Shown: positions 40,192 to 49,253 of the stretch, one piece after another
Layout of the letters: each line of letters begins with the position of its first letter
Numbering within the stretch: the stretch's first letter is position 1
Assembly: GCA_048497495.1 (NCBI GenBank)
Contig: JAFHCF010000255.1
Location: 1-59,154 of the forward strand
Source of the DNA: JAFHCF01 sp048497495
Lineage (GTDB): Bacteria; Pseudomonadota; Alphaproteobacteria; Rhizobiales; Ancalomicrobiaceae
Length of the DNA: 59,154 bases
Direction of reading: 5' to 3'
Translations under genes and position numbers: made by a program
The notes under the pieces: generated by a model
The model's database searches: none
What the model saw: the letters and a program-made list of their open reading frames with translations, nothing else
What the model was told of the DNA's origin: nothing

Positions 40192-41144
40192 CACGCCCCT
40201 CCCCGTCGCGCCGGCAATCGCTCGTCCTCGGGCACGGCATTGTCCTCGGCACGCGCCATGAACTGGATGAAGACGTCCTCGAGGCTGGTCTCGCCCCGAG
40301 TGAAGGCGAGCCCGGTCTGTTCGGTGAAGGCGGCGAGCGAGGCCTCGAGCCGGGCGCGATCCCGGCCGACGACGTGCAGCGTGTTGCCGAAGGGGGCGAC
40401 CTGGTCGACGCCGGCCAACCTCTCCAGCCGCTCGACGTAGCCGGCATTGCCGTCGCGGGCGACATAGGTGGTGAGCCCCGCCCCCGTCACCACCTCGTCG
40501 ACCGTGCCCTGGGCGAGCAGCTTGCCGTAGGAGATGTAATGGATGCGGTGGCAGCGCTCGGCCTCGTCCATGTAGTGGGTGGAGACCAGAACGGTGAGGC
40601 CGCCGGCCGCCAGCAGGTGGATCTCGTCCCAGAAGTCGCGCCGCGCCTTGGGGTCGACGCCGGCGGTCGGCTCGTCGAGGAGGAGGAGCTTCGGCTTGTG
40701 CATGATGCAGGCGGCGAGCGCCAGCCGCTGTTTCCACCCCCCCGAGAGCGTCCCGGCGAGCTGCTTGCGGCGCGAGGTCAGCCCCAGATCGTCGAGGGTG
40801 CGACGGACGTGATCATCGACCGGCTTCAACTCGTAGAGGCGGGCGACGAACTGGAGGTTCTCCTCGATCGTCAGGTCTTCGTAGAAGGAGAAGCGCTGGG
40901 TCATGTAGCCGACCTCGCGCTTGATCTCGCGGCTGTCGGTCAGGACGTCGTGGCCGAGCACCGTGCCCGATCCGGCGTCGGGGGTGAGCAGACCGCAGAT
41001 CATCCGGATGGTGGTGGTCTTGCCCGAACCGTTGGGCCCGAGAAAGCCGACGATCTCGCCCTTCTCGATGGTCATCGAGACCGCGTCGACGACGGTGCGG
41101 CCGCCGTAACGCTTGGTCAGGCCCTCGACCGCGATGATGCTCAC
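40191..41144 (-). CDS. ABC transporter ATP-binding protein (YbhF-like, single domain)
   Basis: A 317-residue ATPase. Walker A is GPNGSGKTT, the signature is LSGGWKQRLALAA, and Walker B is LLLLDEPTAGVDP. E. coli YbhF is a fused double ATPase; this gene has one ATPase domain with an extra C-terminal part (about 235-317). The start is a GTG at 41144 inside the stop of the HlyD-type gene (GTGA). It is the motor of the four-gene exporter operon. Confidence 0.9.
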   Translation of the reverse strand: MSIIAVEGLTKRYGGRTVVDAVSMTIEKGEIVGFLGPNGSGKTTTIRMICGLLTPDAGSGTVLGHDVLTDSREIKREVGYMTQRFSFYEDLTIEENLQFVARLYELKPVDDHVRRTLDDLGLTSRRKQLAGTLSGGWKQRLALAACIMHKPKLLLLDEPTAGVDPKARRDFWDEIHLLAAGGLTVLVSTHYMDEAERCHRIHYISYGKLLAQGTVDEVVTGAGLTTYVARDGNAGYVERLERLAGVDQVAPFGNTLHVVGRDRARLEASLAAFTEQTGLAFTRGETSLEDVFIQFMARAEDNAVPEDERLPARRGGA

Positions 41145-42094
41145 CGTCCCTCTCCCGCCAGCGACACGTCGACGATCTGCCCGGGCTGCAGCCGGGTCGC
41201 GGCCCCTTCCGGCCGGGCCTCGACCAGATGGACGAGCTTCTGCCGCGTCTCGCGCGAATAGATCACCGGCGGGGTGAACTCCGGTTCGGCCGAGAGGTGG
41301 GTGACGCGCGCCGTCAGCCCGGCCTCGCAGCCGTCGCACTGGACGGCCAGGGCGGCGCCGAGGGCCAGTCTGGAGAAGGCGGTCTCCGGCACCCAGAGCT
41401 TCAACTTGACCGCGCCGTCCGGCAACATCGTCACCACCGGCGCCTGGGGTCCGGCGACCTCGCCCGGGCGGCGGACGAGATCGGTGACGCGGCCGGCGGC
41501 GCGGGCGACGATGGTGCGCTCGGAAAGCCGCCAGCGGGTGTTGTCGAGCGCGGCGCGGGCCTGGGCGACGCGGTTCTCGGAGGCGCGGATCGTATCCTCG
41601 CGCGACGGCAGCCTCGCCACGGCGAGATTGGCCTCGAGTTCGCGAATGCGCGCCCTGGCGACGTCGCGCGCCGTCGTCGCCTGTTCGAGCTCGGCCTGCG
41701 TCGAGAACCCGCGTTTCGACAGATCGACCCGCCGCGCCAGCGTGCGCTCGGCCTCTTCCGCCTGGGCTCTCCCCGAGGCGAGGGTCGCGGCGATCACCTC
41801 GATCTCCTCGGGCCGGCGGCCACGCTTCAGATCGGCGAGTTCGCTCTCGGCTTGCGCCAGCCGGGCGCCGGCATCGGCGACGGCGATCTCGACGTCGTCG
41901 GTCGTCATCACGGCGATCGCCGTGCCGGGGGTCACCCGATCGCCGAGTTTGACCGAGACCGAGGCGATCCGCGCCGTCTCCAGCGGGGCGAGCGAGACGT
42001 ATTCGCCCTCGACATAACCGACGGCGAGTGGGCTCGGCCCGCAGGAGCCGATCAGGGAGCCGACGAGGGCGACCGAACAGAGCCATTCCATCAT
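41141..42094 (-). CDS. HlyD/YbhG-type membrane fusion protein
   Basis: A 317-residue periplasmic adaptor. The N-terminus has a hydrophobic segment ending IGSC, a possible lipobox. A lipoyl half-motif (GYVEGEYVSLAPLETARIASV) is followed by a coiled-coil hairpin (about 80-180) and the second lipoyl/beta-barrel part. It links the inner-membrane ABC pump to an outer-membrane channel. The ATG at 42094 overlaps the TetR stop (ATGA), so the regulator and pump are cotranscribed. Confidence 0.87.
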   Translation of the reverse strand: MMEWLCSVALVGSLIGSCGPSPLAVGYVEGEYVSLAPLETARIASVSVKLGDRVTPGTAIAVMTTDDVEIAVADAGARLAQAESELADLKRGRRPEEIEVIAATLASGRAQAEEAERTLARRVDLSKRGFSTQAELEQATTARDVARARIRELEANLAVARLPSREDTIRASENRVAQARAALDNTRWRLSERTIVARAAGRVTDLVRRPGEVAGPQAPVVTMLPDGAVKLKLWVPETAFSRLALGAALAVQCDGCEAGLTARVTHLSAEPEFTPPVIYSRETRQKLVHLVEARPEGAATRLQPGQIVDVSLAGEGR

Positions 42095-42849
42095 GAGAGT
42101 GCGTCCCTGGCAGGGGTCGGGGCGGCGCGGCGCGCCGCGATCGTGGCGCGGATCGAGACGGTGACCACCGAGAGGATCGTCTCCAGCCGTTCCGCGTCGA
42201 TCTCTTCCCAACCGAGGCGGGCCAGCGCCGTGGCACGGCCGACGCGGAAGAACATGATCTCACCGAGCATCGCGGAGACCGCGATGACCACGGTCTCCGA
42301 TGTCGCCTCCTCGCCGGTGGCGCGGGCGAAGAGCCGGCACATCGCCTCGTGGCGCGGCCGGATCAGCGTCTCGTAGAGCACGGTGAAGGTCGGCGAGGGG
42401 TCCATCTGCTCGCGCACCATGAAACGGGCGATCGATTCCGCCTCCGGGCGCCCGAGCATGAAGAGGCCGAGGCCTCGGACGACGGCGATGAAGAGGTCAC
42501 CCGCCACGTCGGGGGCGAGCCGGTCGATGGCCGCCGCGGAGGAATCGACCTCGCCGACGCTGTCGAGCACGATCGCCACGATCGCCTCGCCGCAGGCGCG
42601 GTGCAGACCCGACTTGCCGCCGAAATGGTAGGCGATGCCGGCGATGTTGACGCCCGCCGCCCGGGCGATCTCGCGCGTCGACGTGCCGTCGTAGCCTTGG
42701 CGACCGAAGAGATCGATGCCGGCGCGGATCAGGGTCGAGCGCGTATCGTCGGCCTCCGAGCCGAGCGCGGCACGCGCCGCCGGCGCGGTGGCGGTGGCGT
42801 CCAGAGAGACCTGTTCGGGCGGCACGGGGCGGGGATCGATGTCATTCAT
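42091..42849 (-). CDS. TetR-family regulator, CecR-like (DUF1956)
   Basis: A 252-residue regulator. The helix-turn-helix is STREIARAAGVNIAGIAYHFGGKSGL (given here in two parts: STREIARAAGVN and IAGIAYHFGGK). The C-terminal ligand domain fits the CecR/YbiH group, which in E. coli controls ybhGFSR. A 28-residue N-terminal extension before the fold is low in complexity. It is the first gene of the exporter operon and has a palindromic operator just upstream, so self-repression is likely. Confidence 0.88.
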   Translation of the reverse strand: MNDIDPRPVPPEQVSLDATATAPAARAALGSEADDTRSTLIRAGIDLFGRQGYDGTSTREIARAAGVNIAGIAYHFGGKSGLHRACGEAIVAIVLDSVGEVDSSAAAIDRLAPDVAGDLFIAVVRGLGLFMLGRPEAESIARFMVREQMDPSPTFTVLYETLIRPRHEAMCRLFARATGEEATSETVVIAVSAMLGEIMFFRVGRATALARLGWEEIDAERLETILSVVTVSIRATIAARRAAPTPARDALS

Positions 42850-42881
42850 GGTGCGAGAGAATAGCCGCGATTTTCATTGGG

Positions 42882-42897
42882 TCAATCGTTTGATTGA
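42882..42897 (-). promoter_or_regulatory. TetR/CecR-type operator palindrome
   Basis: TCAATC-GTTT-GATTGA is a perfect inverted repeat with a 4-nt spacer, 33 bp upstream of the regulator start. It lies in the only AT-leaning part of the gap. It is the probable autoregulatory site. Confidence 0.65.
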
Positions 42898-43047
42898 GAT
42901 TTCTCGATCCCCTCGCCCCCTATTCGAGCAGCCACGACCCGCCTGCCACCGGCTTCGGCTTCGCGTTTCGCCTCCCCGGGGTTACCCTGGGGGAGGACGA
43001 TCGGATCCGACGCGGTGGTGATCGCCGATCGCGACGAGGAGAGCGAC

Positions 43048-43479
43048 ATGGCCGTGGTGGCGTTCTGGGAGAAACCCGGGTGTGGCGGCAATGCCCGGCA
43101 GAAGGCGCGACTCGTCGCCTCCGGCCACGTGGTGGTCACCCACGATCTCCTCACCGAGGCGTGGACGGCGGTGACACTGCGCGGCTTCTTCGCCGACCTG
43201 CCGGTCGCCGATTGGTTCAATCGCGCCGCTCCGAGGGTCAAGGCCGGCGAGATCGTGCCGGAGACGATGAGCGCCGAGGCGGCGCTCGCGGCGATGATCG
43301 CCGAGCCGCTGCTCATCCGCCGTCCGTTGATGGAAGCCGAGGGCCGCCGCATGGCCGGCTTCGACGAGGCCCGTGTCGATGCCTGGATCGGTCTCACCCC
43401 GGTCGCCGACCCGGTCGGCGAGGGCTGCGCCCGCCCCGACGCGGCGACCCACGCCCCCTGCCCGGCGCCGCGCTCGTGA
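43048..43479 (+). CDS. ArsC/Spx-family protein, nitrogenase-associated (NifO-like)
   Basis: A 143-residue thioredoxin-fold protein of the ArsC/Spx family. It starts AVVAFWEKPGCGGNARQK, with the redox Cys followed by an Arg-Gln-Lys as in NifO-type proteins, and has LRGFFADLPVADWFN and PLLIRRPLMEAEG, typical of this group. The ATG at 43048 has a strong GAGGAG site; a GTG at 43015 is less likely. No nif genes are in the window. A role in nitrogen fixation is therefore only a hint. Confidence 0.75.
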   Translation: MAVVAFWEKPGCGGNARQKARLVASGHVVVTHDLLTEAWTAVTLRGFFADLPVADWFNRAAPRVKAGEIVPETMSAEAALAAMIAEPLLIRRPLMEAEGRRMAGFDEARVDAWIGLTPVADPVGEGCARPDAATHAPCPAPRS

Positions 43480-43497
43480 CGCCGCGCCGGCCGGGGG

Positions 43498-46400
43498 TCA
43501 GGGCGTGATGCGGGTCGGCGCGTTGCTCGCCGGGGCCGGCGCGCGCTCGTCGTCCTTCTGGAATTCGAAGATCCGGCGGAAGATGCCGGGGGCGATGGCC
43601 GAGAGCGGGTTGATCTCCAGGATCGGGTCGTTCACCGCGCCGAAGACGCGGAAGGTGACGCCGACGAGCCCTTCGTTCGACCCGGCGCCGGTGATCGCGC
43701 CGAAGACCGGGATGCGCCCGGCGAGATTGTTGAGCCCATAGGCCGGGATATAGGTACCGGTCAGGGCGATGCGCTGGTTGTTGAGGTCGATCTGGCCGGA
43801 CGCGGTGGCGCCCACCGAATTGCCCTTGGCCACCCCTTGGGTGACGGTGATCACCCCGTCGCGCATCGAGAACTGCACCGAGGAGCGCGAGAAGTCGGTC
43901 TGCGGATTGATCTCGACGCGCCGCACCTGGATCTGCTGGGTGCCGTTCGCCGTCTGCTGCGGCGCGGCGCGGCCGGCCTTGGGTTCTTCCAGGAGATGGA
44001 AGTCGTCGAGCCGTGCCCCACCTTGCGCGACGCCCGCCCCCCCGAGGCGCGCCGTCATCGTCAGCCGCCCGCCCTTGATGCGGTCGAAGGCGTCGATGAA
44101 GCTCAGGAACGCGCCGGCGTCGTCGGCGGAGACGGTGAGCCGCCGCCGCGCGCCCTCCGCCTTGATCGCCGCCGAGATCGACCGCCCGCCGGTCGAGCGG
44201 GCGCTGGCCTGGAGCGTGGAGAAGGCGCCGCCGCGATAGCGCCCGTCGACCGTGACGTCGGTGAGGACGACGTCGTTGAAGCCGACCAGCCGGGCGGCCC
44301 TGAGCTTCAGCACCATATCGGTCGGCTTGGCGCTCGCCGCCGGCGCCGCCTCATCGCCGGCCGGCTTGCGGTTCGCCTGCATCAGGCCGCGCAGATCGAA
44401 GTTCTGGCCGTCGTAGGAGATGTTCAACGTCTGATCGCCGCTCCGCGTCATCTTGATCTTGGCGACATCGCCCTTGCGCAGCGCGAAGCGCGAGAAATCG
44501 GCCGAGACGAGGCGATGATCCTTGTCGAGGCCGACGGAGCCGGCGATGGCCAGCCCTTCCGATTCGATCGCGAGGTTCTCGAGCTTCACGCCCTTGTCGT
44601 CCTCGATCAGATCGAGCGACGCCTTGGCCGGAACGCCGGCTCCCTTGCTCCAGCCGAATTGGGAGAGCACCAACCGCGCCGGGGTGAGATCGACCTCGAC
44701 CCGGCGGCGGTTCTCGCTCTGGGGCGACTGGTTGACGGTCATCGCGATGGCGCCGTGCACCATGTCGCCGAGATCGAGCCCGATGCGTTGGCGCGCCGCG
44801 TCGTCGAGCACCATCTTGAAATCGCGTTTGTCGGAAGTCTTGGAGCCGCCGTGCGCCTCGTACATGTCGACCTCGGCGACGACCCCGTCGATCTGGGCGC
44901 GCCCGGTCACCTTGGTCCCGCGCGGATCGGCGACGATGCGGAACTTGGCGTCCTGGAACTTGCGGCCCTGGATCGGATGGGGGCTCGAGAAGCGATCGAG
45001 CGTCGCGTCGATCTTGTAGTCGATCGACGACATCTTGATCTGCTTCTCGAACAGGATGTCGATCTGGCCCGCGACGGTGGCGGTGCCGGTGAGCCCGTCC
45101 GCCTTGATGCCGGCCTGGTCGAGCACCGCGAGCGGCTCGGCATCGGCGATCTCGGCCAGCGCCGGAACGTCGCCGGACATCTGGAAACGGAATGTCCCTC
45201 TCGGCGGCTTGACGAAGATGTCGGGAACCTGGAAGCGGAGCGTCTCGAGCGTCGGCTTCCTCGAGGCGCGGGTCGCCACCTGGCCGCGCTCGACGACGAG
45301 GTCGAGCTTGCGCTCGGCGATCGTCAAGCGCCCCTCGGCGGCGGCGATCGGCGGCAGATTGCCGAAGACGCGGAAGCGGGCGCCCTCGAAGCGGGCGTTC
45401 ATGCGGAAGGCGCCGGGCGGCCAGGTCTCGGGATGATCGAAACGCGGCATGTCGAGGCGGATCGCCGCGTCGACGAGGCGGCCGCCCTCGACGTTGGGAA
45501 TGAACCAGTCGCGGGTATCCGGCGCCACCCAGTGCGGCCAGACCCGCTTCACCTCGGCGACGTCGAGCGGCGAGAAGCCGAGATCGAGCCGCATGCGCGG
45601 CTCCTCCCCGGAGAAGTCGAGCCGGCCCACCGCCTTCACCCAACCCTTGCCGAAGGTCGCGGTGGCCTGCGCGATGTCGAGCAGCTTCGTCGCGGGATCG
45701 AAACGGGCATCGAGCCGGCCGCCGTCGACGACGAGCGGGCTCCCGGGCACGTCGCGTGGGCGGAAGTTGCCCGAATCGGCCACGAGATGCACGTCCCAGG
45801 GGCCGTGGCCGGTGGCATCCGGCACGATCCGCCCATGCAGCGTCATGTTGGTCTCGCCGACCGCCAGATAGAGGTTTCTCACCTCGAATTCGGAGCGCTC
45901 CGACTTCCAGTCGATCTGCATCTGGCCTTCGTCGACGAGGATCGAATCCTCCGGCATCGGACCGAAGCGGAACTCGCCCGCCCCCAGACGCAGATCGACC
46001 GAGGCGCCGTCGAAACGGTCCTCGCCGTCGAAGCGCAGCGACAGGCGCGGATAGAGCGGCATGCCGATGTCGAAGGCCGGCCCCGGCGGGCCGAAGAGAT
46101 CGCGGCGGGTGACGTCGTCGGCGACGAAGACGAGCCGGCGCCCGCCGTCCGCCTCGCGCAGCGCCGTCAGCCGCATCGACCAGCGCCCGATCTCGCCGCG
46201 CGCCGAGAAGCCGACGTCGAGTTCGCCCGCCGGCCCGTCGACGACCGCCTCGCTCTCGATCTCCGGGATACGCACCGACCGATCCACCCCGCCGACGGTC
46301 TCGCGCATCAGATCGATGGTGGCGTTACGGATGACGAAGTGTTCGATGCCCTCCGCCCGCGCCTTGGTCACGGTCCGCTCGACGGCGCGACCGATCTCGC

Positions 46401-47025
46401 GCGCCTCGGCGATCGAGCGCAACGGATGGGCCGGCGGAACCCCGACGAGCGCCGTCGCCGCCCCGGGCTTCGTCGGCATCGCCACCGTCGAGGAGACGGC
46501 GGCGGCGGAAGTCTCGAGCATCGTCGTCTCGGGCGCCGCCGCGCCGGCCTCGCTCTGCGCGGCCGCCATGCCGCCCGTATCGATGGTCAGATGGGGATCG
46601 ATCAGCACCAGCGAACTCGGCCGCACCTCGCCGGAGAGGAGCGGCAGCATGCGCAGCCGGATCTCGGCGCGCGGCACATGCATGGAGAGGATCCCGGCCC
46701 GATCGACCGAGATGTCGCCGAGATCGACCAGCAGGCCCTTGTCCCACGACCAGTCAAGCCGGGCGCGGCCGACCTCGGCCTTGCCGCCGGGGCCGGCGAT
46801 CTCGCCGAGGAGCGTCTGGGCGGAGCGGGCGGCGGTGGCGACCTCGACCGGACCGTGGGCGACGAGCGCCGCCAGACCGGCGACGACCAGCGCGGCGAGG
46901 GTCAGCGCCAGCCCGGTGGTCCACAGGAGCGCCAGACCGAAACGGCCGAGCACACGACGTCGTCCGTCGCCGAGCCGTCGGCCCGTCGGCTCCGTCTCAG
47001 CCTCTGGTCGTTCCCATTCGTCCAA
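43498..47025 (-). CDS. Giant AsmA/DUF3971-type envelope protein
   Basis: A protein of about 1175 residues with one N-terminal membrane helix (LALTLAALVVAGLAALVA) and a long beta-rich periplasmic body of the DUF3971/AsmA-like (YhdP-related) type. The C-terminus has NLAGRIPVFGAITGAGSNEG and GVTFRVFGAVNDPILEINPL, characteristic of the family's end. Relatives form grooves that move phospholipid between membranes. The start is uncertain: a TTG at 47025 with AGGAA upstream fits best; the frame stays open to 47184. It diverges from bcp. Confidence 0.78.
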   Translation of the reverse strand: MDEWERPEAETEPTGRRLGDGRRRVLGRFGLALLWTTGLALTLAALVVAGLAALVAHGPVEVATAARSAQTLLGEIAGPGGKAEVGRARLDWSWDKGLLVDLGDISVDRAGILSMHVPRAEIRLRMLPLLSGEVRPSSLVLIDPHLTIDTGGMAAAQSEAGAAAPETTMLETSAAAVSSTVAMPTKPGAATALVGVPPAHPLRSIAEAREIGRAVERTVTKARAEGIEHFVIRNATIDLMRETVGGVDRSVRIPEIESEAVVDGPAGELDVGFSARGEIGRWSMRLTALREADGGRRLVFVADDVTRRDLFGPPGPAFDIGMPLYPRLSLRFDGEDRFDGASVDLRLGAGEFRFGPMPEDSILVDEGQMQIDWKSERSEFEVRNLYLAVGETNMTLHGRIVPDATGHGPWDVHLVADSGNFRPRDVPGSPLVVDGGRLDARFDPATKLLDIAQATATFGKGWVKAVGRLDFSGEEPRMRLDLGFSPLDVAEVKRVWPHWVAPDTRDWFIPNVEGGRLVDAAIRLDMPRFDHPETWPPGAFRMNARFEGARFRVFGNLPPIAAAEGRLTIAERKLDLVVERGQVATRASRKPTLETLRFQVPDIFVKPPRGTFRFQMSGDVPALAEIADAEPLAVLDQAGIKADGLTGTATVAGQIDILFEKQIKMSSIDYKIDATLDRFSSPHPIQGRKFQDAKFRIVADPRGTKVTGRAQIDGVVAEVDMYEAHGGSKTSDKRDFKMVLDDAARQRIGLDLGDMVHGAIAMTVNQSPQSENRRRVEVDLTPARLVLSQFGWSKGAGVPAKASLDLIEDDKGVKLENLAIESEGLAIAGSVGLDKDHRLVSADFSRFALRKGDVAKIKMTRSGDQTLNISYDGQNFDLRGLMQANRKPAGDEAAPAASAKPTDMVLKLRAARLVGFNDVVLTDVTVDGRYRGGAFSTLQASARSTGGRSISAAIKAEGARRRLTVSADDAGAFLSFIDAFDRIKGGRLTMTARLGGAGVAQGGARLDDFHLLEEPKAGRAAPQQTANGTQQIQVRRVEINPQTDFSRSSVQFSMRDGVITVTQGVAKGNSVGATASGQIDLNNQRIALTGTYIPAYGLNNLAGRIPVFGAITGAGSNEGLVGVTFRVFGAVNDPILEINPLSAIAPGIFRRIFEFQKDDERAPAPASNAPTRITP

Positions 47026-47246
47026 ATCCGCCGTTCCTGGCCGGTCGGTTTCTTCTCTGTCGACCCGGGAGGGTCGAATCGCCGATGCTCGCCGCCTCGG
47101 GTTCGCCCGAGCACTACACGTTTCCCGACGGCCGGTCGAACCGCCCGCCGCCGACGCGTCGGGCCCGAGGAAGGCCGCCGCCACACACCGGCGCGGCCCT
47201 TTCCCCGCCCCTCTCCATCATCCCAAGACGACGAAAGGAAGGCGAA

Positions 47247-47705
47247 ATGGCCCTGAACATCGGCGACCCCGCTCCCGACTTCGATCTGCCGACCGATGGC
47301 GGCGGCCATGTCCGCCTCTCCGCCCTCGCCGGAGCGCCGGTCGTGGTCTATTTCTACCCGAAGGACGACACCTCCGGCTGCACCAGGGAGGCCCAGGCCT
47401 TCACCGCCCTCCTGCCGGAGTTCGAGAAGCGCGGCGCCCGGGTGATCGGCATCTCCCCCGACGGGGTGAAGGCCCACGAGAAGTTCCGCGCCAAGTACGA
47501 TCTTGCCGTCACGCTCGCCGCCGACGAGGACAAGTCGGTCCTCGGCGCCTGGGGCGTGTGGGTGGAAAAGGCGATGTACGGCCGCAAATACATGGGCGTC
47601 GAGCGCACCACCGTCCTGGTCGACGCCGCCGGCAAGGTCGCCGCCATCTGGCGCAAGGTGAAGGTTCCCGGCCACGCCGAGGCGGTGCTGAAGGCCCTCG
47701 GCTGA
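47247..47705 (+). CDS. bcp: Peroxiredoxin, Bcp/PrxQ type
   Basis: A 152-residue thiol peroxidase that reduces peroxides in the cytoplasm. The peroxidatic Cys is in DTSGCTREAQAF; the usual resolving Cys five residues on is replaced by Gln, so it would use a 1-Cys or external-thiol mechanism. The FYPKDD start and the KYDLAVTLAADED and KYMGVERTTVLVD segments are typical. The ATG at 47247 has GGAAGG upstream. Confidence 0.92.
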   Translation: MALNIGDPAPDFDLPTDGGGHVRLSALAGAPVVVYFYPKDDTSGCTREAQAFTALLPEFEKRGARVIGISPDGVKAHEKFRAKYDLAVTLAADEDKSVLGAWGVWVEKAMYGRKYMGVERTTVLVDAAGKVAAIWRKVKVPGHAEAVLKALG

Positions 47706-47861
47706 GCCGGCGCGACGGAGTGAGGCGGTGGGGCGCGACGGCCCGCCGCTCCGTCGCCCCGATCCTCCCGTCGTCCGGTCCGAAGGGGCGACGCGCAAAG
47801 GAATATTAACCTTAACCGACTGTAATCGGCGGCGTCTGAACCACATGGGATCGGCGACGCG

Positions 47862-49169
47862 ATGGCCACCACGGACGACCAACCCCGCCCCTTCGGGCGC
47901 CGCACCGAGCGCCACCGGGTCACCATCGTCCATGGCGACCGCGTCCGCGCCTTCCACGTCGATCTCGGCTGGATGACCGCCGGGGCGGTGGCGGTGGGCG
48001 TCTTCACCCTCGCCTACCTCGCCGCCACCGGCTACCTGGTCTTCCACGACGACATCCTCAACGGCGCCATCGCCCGACAGGTCCGGCAGGCGCGCGCCTA
48101 CGAGGACCGGGTGGCGGCGCTGCGCGCCGAGATCGATCGGATCAACGGCCGCCAATTGATGGATCAGGAGGCCTTCGAGGCCAAGATCGACACGCTGCTC
48201 AAGCGTCAGGCGCGGCTCGGCGACGCTCAGGCGCGCATCGGCGCCCTGGTCGATCGTGCCGCGGACGCCGGCGTCAAACTGGTTCCGGGCCCCGCCACCG
48301 GGTCGATCAACCCGGTCGGCCAGGGGCTGCAGCCGGTCGCCCCGACGGCCGCCGAACCGCCGCCGCCGCCGCTCGACACCGAGCGCTTCGCCACACCGCT
48401 GCGCGCCTCCTGGCTGGTGCCCTTCGTCGCGCCGGCCGCCGCCGGCGTGCCACGCCACACCGCCAACGCCGGCGTGCGGGTCGCCGAGGTCGAGCGCACG
48501 CTCGACCGGTTCGAGCATCAGCAGTCGAGGACGCTCTCCCGCCTCGCCACGCTCGCCGAGACGGAGGCCGCCAAGGCCAAGCGGGTGCTCGGTCGTCTCG
48601 GTTTCCGTGTCGCCGAGGCGCCGACGCCGAAGCCGCGCCCGGCGAATGCCGCCGGCGGCGTCGGGGGCCCCTACATTCCCGCCGACCCGATCGACATGGC
48701 CGATCGCGCCGACCACGCCCTCGCCCGTCTCGGCGAGATCCGCCGCGCCGCGGCCTTCCTGCCGCTCGGTCGGCCGATGCGCGGCGACACGGTCCAGACC
48801 TCCGGCTTCGGCTCGCGCATGGATCCCTTCCTCGGCGCCCCGGCGTTCCACTCCGGCGTCGACTTCCGCGCCGACGTCGGCGACCCGGTCCGCGTCACCG
48901 GCCCCGGCACGGTGATCGCCGCCGGCGCCCAGGGCGGCTACGGCCTGGCCGTCGACGTCGACCACGGCAACGGCGTCGTCACCCGCTACGGCCACATGTC
49001 CCGCGTCTCGGTGGACAGGGGGCAGCGCCTGATGGCCGGCGACGTCGTCGGCCTCGCCGGCTCCACCGGCCGATCGACCGGGCCGCATCTCCACTACGAG
49101 ACCCGCGTCGCCGGCGTGGCCGTCGACCCCGCCTCCTGGCTCGAGGCGGGCAAGGAACTGGGGTTCTGA
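47862..49169 (+). CDS. M23 family metallopeptidase with coiled coil
   Basis: A 435-residue envelope protein. An N-terminal cytoplasmic tail and one membrane helix (about 37-58) are followed by coiled coil (about 70-140), a Pro-rich linker, and a C-terminal M23/LytM domain. The domain has FHSGVDFRADVGDPV, the zinc-site region YGHMSR and the HLHYE motif. HxxxD, H and HxH zinc ligands are all present, so it may be an active peptidoglycan endopeptidase. The promoter region 47706-47861 has an AT-leaning tract near 47800-47825. Confidence 0.9.
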   Translation: MATTDDQPRPFGRRTERHRVTIVHGDRVRAFHVDLGWMTAGAVAVGVFTLAYLAATGYLVFHDDILNGAIARQVRQARAYEDRVAALRAEIDRINGRQLMDQEAFEAKIDTLLKRQARLGDAQARIGALVDRAADAGVKLVPGPATGSINPVGQGLQPVAPTAAEPPPPPLDTERFATPLRASWLVPFVAPAAAGVPRHTANAGVRVAEVERTLDRFEHQQSRTLSRLATLAETEAAKAKRVLGRLGFRVAEAPTPKPRPANAAGGVGGPYIPADPIDMADRADHALARLGEIRRAAAFLPLGRPMRGDTVQTSGFGSRMDPFLGAPAFHSGVDFRADVGDPVRVTGPGTVIAAGAQGGYGLAVDVDHGNGVVTRYGHMSRVSVDRGQRLMAGDVVGLAGSTGRSTGPHLHYETRVAGVAVDPASWLEAGKELGF

Positions 49170-49199
49170 AGTCTCGCCGATCGTCGCGGACATGAAGAA

Positions 49200-49219
49200 G
49201 GGGCGCTTCGCGGCGCCCC
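49200..49219. terminator. Bidirectional hairpin between M23 and uppP
   Basis: Arms GGGGCGC (49200-49206) and GCGCCCC (49213-49219) lie between convergent genes. T-rich tails are weak on both sides. Confidence 0.55.
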
Positions 49220-49253
49220 TCGTCGTTTCAATCGAGGCCGGCCGCGTGGGGCC

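Noticed and set aside
36956..40465. 1169-codon minus-strand frame across the membrane-protein and ABC genes
   Set aside because: It is out of frame with three well-supported genes on the same strand and is Arg-rich throughout.
43837..47256. 1139-codon frame antisense to the AsmA-like gene
   Set aside because: Shadow frame; the minus strand encodes a coherent envelope protein with N-terminal helix and family C-terminus.
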